From Pseudodesulfovibrio aespoeensis Aspo-2 (GTDB lineage: Bacteria > Desulfobacterota > Desulfovibrionia > Desulfovibrionales > Desulfovibrionaceae), in the NCBI RefSeq assembly GCF_000176915.2, contig NC_014844.1:1736001-1800000 (forward strand): a stretch of 64,000 bases of DNA, written 5' to 3'. How positions within the stretch are numbered: the stretch's first letter is position 1; each line of letters begins with the position of its first letter. The position numbers and the translations under genes were made by a program. The notes beneath the pieces are model-generated. The model was given only the letters and a program-made list of their open reading frames with translations, searched no databases and was not told the origin of the DNA. This document shows positions 18,152 through 24,859 of this stretch, piece by piece.

Positions 18152-18295
18152 GGTCATCTCCTGGAGTGTTGCTGGCTAGATCATGCAAATACACCAGCTT
18201 CCAAGGGGTTGCAAGCGCGTGTTTCTTGGGCTAGGCCTCATCGGAACGTTCCGTGCTCTCGGCAGGCAGCACTTCAACCGGCAAAAGGGGTTTTC

Positions 18296-19087
18296 ATGGC
18301 ATCCTGGTATGTGGCGGTCATTCTCGGCATTGTCGAGGGGCTGACCGAGTTTCTCCCGGTCTCCAGCACCGGCCATCTCATCCTGACGAGCCACCTGCTC
18401 GGCTTCACCGGGCCAAAGGCCGAGACCTTCACGATCGTCATCCAGCTCGGCGCCATCCTGGCCGTGCTCACCCTCTACCTGGACCGCTTCATCGGCCTGC
18501 TCAGGTTTGATCCGCAAAAAAACTTCTCCGGCCCGCGCGGGCTGTGGCTCCTGTTCCTGACCTCCCTGCCCGCCTCCCTTCTGGGGCTGGCAGCCCACAA
18601 ATACATCAAGGCGTACCTGTTCAGCCCCTTCACCGTGGCCTGCGCCCTGGCCGCGGGCGCGGTCATGATCCTGGTGGTGGAGTCGGTGGACAAGCAGGAA
18701 AAGGCCGCGACTCTGGACGAGATCACCCCCTGGCAGGCCCTTGGCATCGGCCTGTTCCAATGCCTTGCCCTGTGGCCCGGATTCTCCAGGTCGGCGGCCA
18801 CCATCATGGGCGGCATGCTCCTGGGGCTGCGGCGCACCGTTGCCGCCGAATACTCGTTCATCGCCGCCGTGCCCATCATGGTTGCGGCCACGGGCTATGA
18901 TTTCCTCAAGAACTACGAGCTGTTCGTTGCCGACGACCTGTTTTTCCTGGCCGTGGGCTTCGGGGTTTCCTTCATTGCCGCCTGGGCGGCCATCAAGGGG
19001 TTCATCTATCTGCTTGGCCGCCTCACCCTGCGCCCCTTTGCGGTGTACCGGCTGACTCTGGTTCCGCTCATTTTCCTGTTTTTGTAA
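18296..19087 (+). CDS. uppP: Undecaprenyl-diphosphate phosphatase
   Basis: 263-aa BacA-type inner-membrane phosphatase that recycles undecaprenyl pyrophosphate for peptidoglycan and LPS synthesis. Diagnostic motifs are the (E/Q)XXXE region GIVEGLTEFLPVSSTGHLIL near the N-terminus and PGFSRSAATIMGGMLLGL with the catalytic PGxSR in the second half. About seven to eight hydrophobic segments are visible. The ATG at 18296 is chosen because the upstream in-frame stretch overlaps lptF and is unrelated. Confidence 0.94.
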   Translation: MASWYVAVILGIVEGLTEFLPVSSTGHLILTSHLLGFTGPKAETFTIVIQLGAILAVLTLYLDRFIGLLRFDPQKNFSGPRGLWLLFLTSLPASLLGLAAHKYIKAYLFSPFTVACALAAGAVMILVVESVDKQEKAATLDEITPWQALGIGLFQCLALWPGFSRSAATIMGGMLLGLRRTVAAEYSFIAAVPIMVAATGYDFLKNYELFVADDLFFLAVGFGVSFIAAWAAIKGFIYLLGRLTLRPFAVYRLTLVPLIFLFL

Positions 19088-19124
19088 ATGATTTCATAAA
19101 AATGCAATCCATCCACTTTTCCCC

Positions 19125-19153
19125 TTGCCAAGCCGTGGAAGACGGTCTATAGA
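19125..19153 (+). promoter_or_regulatory. Sigma-70-type promoter for tRNA-Met
   Basis: TTGCCA (19125-19130), 17-bp spacer, TATAGA (19148-19153), ending about 28 bp before the mature tRNA 5' end. Confidence 0.65.
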
Positions 19154-19180
19154 CATTTTCCGCTTCGGCAAAACAAACGT

Positions 19181-19257
19181 GGCGAGGTAGCTCAGTAGGT
19201 TAGAGCATGCGGCTCATATCCGCAGAGTCGGAGGTTCAAGTCCTCTCCTCGCTACCA
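19181..19257 (+). tRNA. tRNA-Met (anticodon CAT), CCA encoded
   Basis: Acceptor stem GGCGAGG / CCTCGCT, D-arm TAGCTCAGTAGGTTAGAGCA, anticodon loop CTCATAT with CAT, and T-arm GGAGGTTCAAGTCCTCT. The T-arm stem and first acceptor pairs suit elongator Met. A lysidine-modified Ile-CAT tRNA cannot be fully excluded from sequence alone. Confidence 0.9.
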
Positions 19258-19267
19258 GCGATCAAAG

Positions 19268-19300
19268 GCCCGCAAGGATTCACCTTGCGGGCTTTTTTTT
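19268..19300 (+). terminator. Intrinsic terminator after tRNA-Met
   Basis: Perfect 10-bp stem GCCCGCAAGG / CCTTGCGGGC with a 5-nt loop, followed by eight T residues. Confidence 0.93.
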
Positions 19301-19308
19301 GCGTCCTG

Positions 19309-19707
19309 CTAGACCGTGAATCTGGTCAGCCAGAAGTCGTGCAGGTTGCAGAAGCTGGTGGCGTAGTATTCCCCTTTTTCCTTGATGGTGTAGGTGGATT
19401 GCGGCTTGCTCTCAGGGGTGAACACCTGGGAGCCGATCACGACGCCGCCCGCGCTGACCACCGTGTGCCGGACGATGAAGTGATCCTCGCTCATGGAGTG
19501 GTCGGTCAGCAGGGTCACGCTGTCGCCCTCCACGGTCACGATGGGCACGTGGATGGCCACCTTGGCCGCCCACATGCCGGGATCGTCCGCCGTATAGACG
19601 ATGCCCGTGGGATACGGTCCGCTGGCGGCCTCGGCCCGGCCAGCCCCAAGGGTCAACCCTGCCGCCAGGGCCAGGGCCGATTTCAGAAAAACCCGTCTGT
19701 CGTTCAT
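19309..19707 (-). CDS. Superoxide reductase-like (class II, neelaredoxin-type) protein with Tat signal
   Basis: 132 aa. The N-terminus NDRRVFLKSALALAAG is a twin-arginine-type leader ending near AEA, so it is likely exported folded. The mature part has the iron-site pattern of desulfoferrodoxin/neelaredoxin: a His in AAKVAIHVPIV, His residues in DHFIVRHTVV and the Cys-x-x-His of FCNLHDFW. It would reduce superoxide in the periplasm of an anaerobe. The usual Glu-Lys loop is altered (DDPGMWAAK), so activity is inferred. Confidence 0.75.
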   Translation of the reverse strand: MNDRRVFLKSALALAAGLTLGAGRAEAASGPYPTGIVYTADDPGMWAAKVAIHVPIVTVEGDSVTLLTDHSMSEDHFIVRHTVVSAGGVVIGSQVFTPESKPQSTYTIKEKGEYYATSFCNLHDFWLTRFTV

Positions 19708-19844
19708 GGTTCCTCCTGATGGATGATGACTGCATCCACAATAGCACTTTCACGCTTCCTGGCAACGCTTGCCATCATTTTTCGGTTGCATGCAGACAAT
19801 CCGGCATCCCCCCCTGCACTTGCGGGGATTTCGTCACAAATGCC

Positions 19845-19872
19845 TTGCCAACGGCCTGGGAGGCCTTATATA
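19845..19872 (+). promoter_or_regulatory. Sigma-70-type promoter for ssrA
   Basis: TTGCCA (19845-19850), 16-bp spacer, TATATA (19867-19872), about 28 bp before the mature tmRNA 5' end, as in the tRNA-Met promoter. Confidence 0.65.
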
Positions 19873-19899
19873 GCTTGTGTCCGTCCGGTTTTTTGAAAT

Positions 19900-20290
19900 G
19901 GGGGCGCACTGGTTTCGACGGGGATAGCAGAAGCCAAGGTTGCAGGTCGAGGTTGGTCGATGGCCTCGTAAAAATCGACCTAGCACACAAGTGCCAACAA
20001 TGACTACGACTACGCTATAGCTGCCTAGTTTCTAGGTGACTGTAGTTCCAGGACATGATCCTGGCGGCTCCCTGGGCCTACGCCCGATAAACCAGGGACG
20101 TCGACGACACCCCTTGGGCTAGCCCTGCGCGGCCACCTGTCCCGCACAAGGCGAAACTTTAGGCAGGCATGTCATGCAGCCGCCCGGTCAGGGGCAATCC
20201 GCATGCCGAGAACTGAAACCTGACCTAAACCTGTAGATGCCTTGAGCTGATCGTTCTCGGACGGGGGTTCGACTCCCCCCGCCTCCACCA
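19900..20290 (+). ncRNA. ssrA: Transfer-messenger RNA (tmRNA)
   Basis: The 5' end GGGGGCGCACTGGTTTCGAC pairs with the 3' end ...CGCCTCC-A-CCA to form the tRNA-like acceptor; the T-arm GGGTTCGACTCCC precedes it. The open reading frame resumes at GCC 19993 and ends at TAG 20026-20028, giving the degradation tag ANNDYDYAIAA, close to tags of Desulfovibrio-type bacteria. Functions in ribosome rescue and tagging of stalled products. The gene is intact although foreign DNA begins just after it, consistent with integration that rebuilds the 3' end. Confidence 0.97.
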
Positions 20291-20302
20291 TTTAGAAAAG
20301 AC

Positions 20303-20350
20303 AAACCCGTCTCTCTGGGGTCATTCTCCGGGGTGACGGGTTTTCTTTTT
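20303..20350 (+). terminator. Terminator-like hairpin after ssrA
   Basis: AAACCCGTC (20303-20311) pairs with GACGGGTTT (20335-20343), with inner partly paired CTCTGGGG/CTCCGGGG-type sequence, followed by TTTTCTTTTT. Confidence 0.7.
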
Positions 20351-20708
20351 CCCCTTGTTTCTAAAGGGTTTGCGCCTGTTTTACATCTTTCCGAAGCACC
20401 TCTCCGCACCATCGATTCTCCCCATCCTCGAGCCTTTCTTTCTCTGTTTGGCCCCTGATTCTCTGTTTTCTCCGGACCAAGTCCGAAGCTCGTCCGGAAA
20501 GCTACATCCTTGATTGATATGGGTTTGCGGATGGTTGCCGTTTTTGGCGGTTGTCTTAGGTCATCGTTCGACGCCGCAACCGGACGTTTTTTTCGAAATC
20601 ACCTGCATCGGCCGTGAAAAGAAGTGTGGTCAACTCCGGTTTCCTGACCCCAAAGTAGAAAAGCCGACGCTGATGGTCGGCTCTCTGGCGTGGTCTCCGG
20701 TCCGGTCG
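20351..20708. other. Gene-free junction between chromosome and integrated element
   Basis: No convincing gene on either strand. The left attachment site of the prophage should lie between the ssrA 3' end (20290) and the first phage-type gene (stop at 20709). No duplicate of the ssrA 3' sequence is found inside the window, so the matching right end must be beyond 64000. Confidence 0.4.
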
Positions 20709-21131
20709 TCAGTCGGTGGTGAAGCCGAACTGGCGGCGCTGCTCGGCCCAGTCCTCGGGAAAGGTCTGGGTCAGCTTGGCCAGAGAGAGCCCGTTGGGTT
20801 CCTCACCGTTGATCAGGGCTTCGACGATGTCGGGGGCCAGAGTCGTCAGCTTGAGGATGCGGGCCACATACGAGCCATCGACGTCGAGGGTACGGGCAAG
20901 CTCGCTGATGGACTTGATCTGGCCGGATTCGAGGATGTCGGCCCAGGAAAAGGCCCTTGCCAGAGCCTGGAGGACGGCGGACTGTACCGGCTCCTGCGCC
21001 CCGGGGATATCTCCATCCAGGGCCTGGGGAGCGATGACCGTCTTGCGGCCGCGCATGCGCCGGATCAGCATCGGGATGTGGATCTGCAGGTTGCCGTTGT
21101 CGGCTACGGTAATGGTCGGCTTCATTTTCAT
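20709..21131 (-). CDS. HTH protein of KorB/ParB type, recombinase-associated
   Basis: 140 aa. Residues ~75-125 read IKSISELARTLDVDGSYVARILKLTTLAPDIVEALINGEEPNGLSLAKLTQTFPEDW (broken family pattern), a helix-turn-helix of the KorB/ParB class. The N-terminus is a short beta-rich segment. The ATG at 21131 overlaps the recombinase stop (ATGA), so the two are coupled. It is probably an accessory DNA-binding factor or directionality partner of the recombinase; this role is inferred from position only. Confidence 0.65.
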   Translation of the reverse strand: MKMKPTITVADNGNLQIHIPMLIRRMRGRKTVIAPQALDGDIPGAQEPVQSAVLQALARAFSWADILESGQIKSISELARTLDVDGSYVARILKLTTLAPDIVEALINGEEPNGLSLAKLTQTFPEDWAEQRRQFGFTTD

Positions 21132-22714
21132 CGGCTTACCCTCCGTTCGGTGACTTCGCATGCCAGACCAGCCAGCTCGGCGATGAGTGTTGTCAGCCCG
21201 TTGGTGCGCAGCTCCATATCGATTCCGGTCTCCCGGATCTCCACCTTATCCACCAGGAGGCGGATGAGCCGGTTTCGCTCCACCGGGAAAAGGTCTTCCC
21301 AGAAGCCCTCGACATTCTGGAAGGCCTCCGAGACATCCTGTTCCGTGATGCTGTTCCCCCGGTAGGCTCTGCAGCGCTCGCTCACATGGGTCAGTTGTTT
21401 CGAGAGCTCAACCGCCTGGCGATTGACCGTCGTCAGCATCTCAGTCTTGCCCGGCTGATCGCTGCCGGGTTTCATTAATTCGAGAGCCTGCTCCCGCGCC
21501 TGCGACAGCTCCATCTCGAGTTGGGCTTTCTGCTTGAACAACCGCTCCCGCTCTGCCTGCTCGATGTCCCGGGCCGCGAAGTAGGTCTTGGCCACCAGCG
21601 TCGGTGTGCGGAACACGGCGCTCAACTGCTCAATCACGGCCTGCTCGATGTCCCCGGCGGGAATCCGTTTGAGCGGGCACCGGCTCACGGTCCGCTTGCT
21701 GTCCTTCTGACAGATGTAATAGGTGTAATGGCGGCCGTTCTTGCGGGCGTAGGTCGGCCCCATCGAGCAGCCGCAGTGGCCGCAGCGGATGACGCCTTTC
21801 AGCGGGGCGACCATTTTGGTTCTGGCCATGGAAACCTTGACCGGTTTGTTGTCCTCCAGGATGGCCTTAACCTTGTCCCAGGTCGCCCGGTCGATGATCC
21901 CTTCGTGCTCACCAGGGTAGCTGCGATCCTTGTGGGCGATCTCGCCGATATAGATCCGGTTGTTCAGCAGCCGGTAGATATGGGCGGTGTTCCATTCGGA
22001 GCCCTCGCGCACTTTGCCTTTCTTGGTGGTCCAGGCCTTGGTGCGGTAACCCTGTTCGTTCAGCTCTTGGCCCAGCTTCTTGGCCGAGCCGATCTGGATG
22101 AATCGGCGGAAGATGTACTGCACCGTTCTGGCTTCATCGGGGTTGATCAGCAGCTTCTTATTTTCCCGGTCGACGTCGTATCCGATGATGGGCACGCCGC
22201 CGCAGTATTTCCCCCGGCGCTTGGCTGCCGCCACCTTGTCCCGGATACGTTCGGCGATGACCTCCCGCTCGTACTGGGCGAAGGTAATCAGGATGCCGAG
22301 AAACATCCGGCCGGTGGGATCGGTGGTGCTGAAGTGCTGGGTGACCGAGACGAAGCTGACACCCTTCTCGTTGAAGAGGTCGATCATCTTCATGAAGTCC
22401 AGCAGCGAGCGGGACAGCCGGTCGACCTTGTAGACGACGATCACATCGATCTTCCCGGCGTCGATGTCCGCCAGCAGGCGGCGTAGCCCCGGACGCTCCA
22501 TGTTCCCGCCCGAGAAACCACCATCGTCGTAGCGATCCGGCAGAGCCGTCCAGCCACGCATTCTCTGGGCTTCGATATAGTGTTCCGCCGATTCCCGTTG
22601 CGCATCCAACGAGTTGAACTCCTGTTCGAGACCTTCCTCGTGGCTCTTGCGGGTGTAGATGGCACAGCGCAGCGTCTTGTTCTTTCCCGGCGCGACATTG
22701 CTGTTATCAAGCAT
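21128..22714 (-). CDS. Large serine recombinase (putative prophage integrase)
   Basis: 528 aa. The N-terminal resolvase domain has the nucleophile motif AIYTRKS and RLSRSLLDFMKMIDLF, followed by the recombinase domain (GYDVDRENKKLLINPDEARTV pattern). Then comes a zinc ribbon CGHCGCSM...YYIC...C, a coiled coil around residues 385-440 and a C-terminal arm. Large serine recombinases integrate and excise temperate phages and mobile elements. It sits at the left end beside ssrA, the expected place for an integrase. It overlaps both neighbours (DUF2924 gene, HTH gene), forming one leftward operon. Confidence 0.88.
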   Translation of the reverse strand: MLDNSNVAPGKNKTLRCAIYTRKSHEEGLEQEFNSLDAQRESAEHYIEAQRMRGWTALPDRYDDGGFSGGNMERPGLRRLLADIDAGKIDVIVVYKVDRLSRSLLDFMKMIDLFNEKGVSFVSVTQHFSTTDPTGRMFLGILITFAQYEREVIAERIRDKVAAAKRRGKYCGGVPIIGYDVDRENKKLLINPDEARTVQYIFRRFIQIGSAKKLGQELNEQGYRTKAWTTKKGKVREGSEWNTAHIYRLLNNRIYIGEIAHKDRSYPGEHEGIIDRATWDKVKAILEDNKPVKVSMARTKMVAPLKGVIRCGHCGCSMGPTYARKNGRHYTYYICQKDSKRTVSRCPLKRIPAGDIEQAVIEQLSAVFRTPTLVAKTYFAARDIEQAERERLFKQKAQLEMELSQAREQALELMKPGSDQPGKTEMLTTVNRQAVELSKQLTHVSERCRAYRGNSITEQDVSEAFQNVEGFWEDLFPVERNRLIRLLVDKVEIRETGIDMELRTNGLTTLIAELAGLACEVTERRVSR

Positions 22715-23231
22715 CTGAACCTCCCTCGGCTTTTCTGCCGTAAACCTTCTTCAGCCCGAAAAAGACCTTGCCGTTCCAGCGCGTCCCGGTGATCTCCCTG
22801 GCCACCGCGCTGAGCGACCGGAAGGTGCGGCCTTCGAACTCGTAGCCATCGGCAAGGACGGTCACCTCATATCGCCGGTCGTTCCAGACCCGCACCAGTC
22901 TGGTCCCGGGCAGGATGGCCTCGTTCGATTTCCGCTCTTCTGGGATGCGTCGATTGACAGTGGCGACCGGGTCCTCCTTGGCGTCCTGCTGAAGATGGAC
23001 CTTGGCCTGCTCGGACAGCCCGCCGTAGAAAAGCTCCTGGATGCGATAAGCCAGCCGCTTGATGAGGAATTGCTTTTTGTACTGGGGCGGCTCTTCTCCG
23101 TAGAGATCGAGCCATTTTTCCCGGAGCTGCTCCAGGGACATGGATTGCAGCAGAGCCATCTGCCGAAGGACTGAGTTTCGGGTTCGGTCCTGATTCTTGC
23201 CGCCCGTGGCGGCGTTGTGTAACTCATTCAT
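22707..23231 (-). CDS. DUF2924 family protein
   Basis: 174 aa. Contains the DUF2924 pattern: a helical N-terminal part (LRQMALLQSMSLEQLREKWLDLYGEEP..., with FLIKRLAYRIQELFYGGL) and a C-terminal small domain GTRLVRVWNDRRYEVTVLADGYEFEGRTFRSLSAVAREITGTRWNGKVFFGL. The C-terminal piece often accompanies phage or plasmid recombinases; function is unknown. The ATG at 23231 follows AAGGAG. Its stop overlaps the recombinase start. Confidence 0.8.
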   Translation of the reverse strand: MNELHNAATGGKNQDRTRNSVLRQMALLQSMSLEQLREKWLDLYGEEPPQYKKQFLIKRLAYRIQELFYGGLSEQAKVHLQQDAKEDPVATVNRRIPEERKSNEAILPGTRLVRVWNDRRYEVTVLADGYEFEGRTFRSLSAVAREITGTRWNGKVFFGLKKVYGRKAEGGSDA

Positions 23232-23265
23232 TTTCAACTCCTTATTTTGGTTTCCGGACGAGTTG

Positions 23266-23508
23266 TCATGAATGAATGCTCTGTTCCGGCAATGAATCAA
23301 GTCCTTCTCCGAGCACAGGGGAAGAATCTTCGAAAACCTCTAACTCATTGCCCACACATGCGTTTTTTGCCTTTCGGCGCAGGACCGCCGTGGCCAGAAT
23401 GGAGGCGGCTGACTGGAGCCTCGCCTCACCCGACAGGCGGCCGGGTTTGCCGTTTTCGCCAAGGTCATCCGTCCCCGGCCCATCATTCATTTCCTGTACA
23501 TCCAACAT
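23266..23508 (-). CDS. Small acidic protein of unknown function, first gene of the recombinase operon
   Basis: 80 aa with a strong GGAGGTG ribosome site 5 nt before the ATG at 23508. There are two disordered acidic ends around a helical, basic centre (SILATAVLRRKAKN). No family recognised. It is placed 34 bp before the DUF2924 gene and 151 bp after the phage-type promoter motif at 23660-23691, so it is plausibly the first cistron. Confidence 0.55.
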   Translation of the reverse strand: MLDVQEMNDGPGTDDLGENGKPGRLSGEARLQSAASILATAVLRRKAKNACVGNELEVFEDSSPVLGEGLDSLPEQSIHS

Positions 23509-23659
23509 CGAACACCTCCGGTGGGACCGGGGGCTGGATGGTGTGGATGCCAGAAAACGGTGGCGGTCGGGATGCGCGTTCTATGGCACCCACAACCGCC
23601 TCAGCTCCGCCTCTGGTCGGTTATCTGGTTACATCCGGCTTGAACCGGACTTGCGTTCG

Positions 23660-23691
23660 TTACCTACCGGAGGGACGTGCAAGATGACGGA
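23660..23691 (-). promoter_or_regulatory. Phage two-block promoter-like motif, copy S8 (leftward, two mismatches)
   Basis: On the - strand: TCCGTC, 14 bp, TCCGGTAGGTAA. It differs from the consensus (T/A)CCGAC-N14-TCCGGTAAGTAA at one base in each block and keeps the exact 20-bp offset. It faces the recombinase operon. Confidence 0.6.
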
Positions 23692-23720
23692 ATCAGACGA
23701 GAAGTCCTGTTTTTTTGATT

Positions 23721-23740
23721 GACCTGATGTTCATCAGGTC
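23721..23740. promoter_or_regulatory. Perfect inverted repeat, probable operator
   Basis: GACCTGATG-TT-CATCAGGTC, two 9-bp arms around 2 bp, immediately followed by a TATATT (-10-like) element at 23742. It lies 64 bp upstream of the LexA-type HTH gene and between the divergent recombinase and QueC-like operons. It is probably the binding site of that HTH protein or another repressor. Confidence 0.65.
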
Positions 23741-23803
23741 GTATATTTTGTGGTCATAAATTGGGCTTAATCCGCTCAGTGGCTACGACACGGAGCAATC
23801 GCC

Positions 23804-24037
23804 ATGGGAAAGAAAAAGGTATCGGAAATAACCGACCCACAAGCAAACACGCTGAGGGTCATTTGCCAAATCATCGATGAAAAGGGGTTGCCGCCAACGG
23901 TGAAAGAATTGTCGGAAGTCCTTGGTATCAGCCACGCGAGCGCCCACGAGCAGATCGCTCAACTGGTACGGAAAGGCTATCTGAAGAAAGAAGCTCGTAA
24001 GGCCCGAAGCATCGTCGTCATCAGGAGGCCCGAATAA
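23804..24037 (+). CDS. LexA-type winged-helix regulator lacking the peptidase domain
   Basis: 77 aa. It matches the LexA DNA-binding domain: TDPQANTLRVICQIIDEKGLPPTVKELSEVLGISHASAHEQIAQLVRKGYLKKEARKARSI (family pattern). The C-terminal serine-lysine peptidase of LexA is absent, so RecA-triggered self-cleavage is not expected. It is first in a three-gene operon with the 262-aa and QueC-like genes, and probably controls it through the inverted repeat at 23721-23740. Confidence 0.8.
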   Translation: MGKKKVSEITDPQANTLRVICQIIDEKGLPPTVKELSEVLGISHASAHEQIAQLVRKGYLKKEARKARSIVVIRRPE

Positions 24038-24070
24038 CGATGCTGGGTCGCGAAAAATAAGGAGATCGAC

Positions 24071-24859
24071 ATGGGGCACGTCAGACTTGGAAGCCTTCCG
24101 AGGTCGAGGGCATGGAAAGAGGTGGTCGGCCTGATCACGGCCGGTGCCGACGTGTCCCAAATCGCAAACGCAACAATCCGGGCAGCCGATAAAGCATTCA
24201 CCTTCGTGCTCAACGATGAGGGGTTCACCGAGGCGGTCTGGTTGATGACGCAACTCGCCATTGCCGCAAAAAAGGAGAACCTCGGCGAGCATCTCCAATC
24301 CCTCGGCGTCAACCTGCCGCAGGATACATCCCTTCCCGATCTTGCAGCCGCAGTCTCCGAGGCCCTGGATAACAAATTGGAGTCCAACGGTGGCCGATCC
24401 GACCTCGGTGAAATGTCTCAGCGTGCATTGGTCGGAGCCCTGGTAGAGCACATCTCACCAAAACTGCCGTCTCTCTTCGCCCCCGGGCCAGATGATGTTC
24501 GGGCCGCACTGGCAGCGCTCGGGAAAAAGCGGGAGTTCGGAGAGCTGTCGCGGACTTTCTTCGCCAAGCTGACCAACGAGAGCATGAACTACTTCCTCTC
24601 AAAAACGCTGGCTACCCATCTGGGCGAGGGCCAGCGCTTTGCCACCATGAATGAAATGGGACAATTCGAGAAGGCTCTGAACACGCACTGTAAAGAGGCG
24701 TCCCTGATCGTCGAGCAGTTTTCAGCAGATTGGTTTTCGAAGCACAGGTACGAAGAAGGTGGTGACATCTCCAGGGAGTCTTCCAATGGCTTCGCCTCTT
24801 ACGCGCTGAAAAAGATGAAGGACGAGCTAAAAGAAGGAGCGCGAGCCGATGCAAGATAA
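24071..24859 (+). CDS. 262-aa protein with N-terminal Met-Gly, partner of the QueC-like enzyme
   Basis: No family recognised with certainty. It begins MGHVRLGSLPRSRAWKEVV; methionine removal would expose glycine. It is mostly helical and soluble, with no catalytic signature visible. A clear AAGGAG lies 5 nt before the ATG, and its end overlaps the QueC-like gene by 11 bp, so the two are translationally coupled. In Qat systems a QueC-like protein (QatC) works with an unrelated partner (QatB), and this gene occupies the equivalent position. Whether it is a conjugation substrate or effector is inference. Confidence 0.6.
   Translation: MGHVRLGSLPRSRAWKEVVGLITAGADVSQIANATIRAADKAFTFVLNDEGFTEAVWLMTQLAIAAKKENLGEHLQSLGVNLPQDTSLPDLAAAVSEALDNKLESNGGRSDLGEMSQRALVGALVEHISPKLPSLFAPGPDDVRAALAALGKKREFGELSRTFFAKLTNESMNYFLSKTLATHLGEGQRFATMNEMGQFEKALNTHCKEASLIVEQFSADWFSKHRYEEGGDISRESSNGFASYALKKMKDELKEGARADAR

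Noticed and set aside
20188-20412. Open frame on the - strand over the tmRNA 3' end
   Set aside because: It is fully explained by the ssrA sequence and its terminator; no ribosome site.
23266-23722. Rightward frames (23247-23687, 23276-23722) opposite the small recombinase-operon gene
   Set aside because: No ribosome sites and low-complexity translation; the leftward 80-aa frame has a strong ribosome site.
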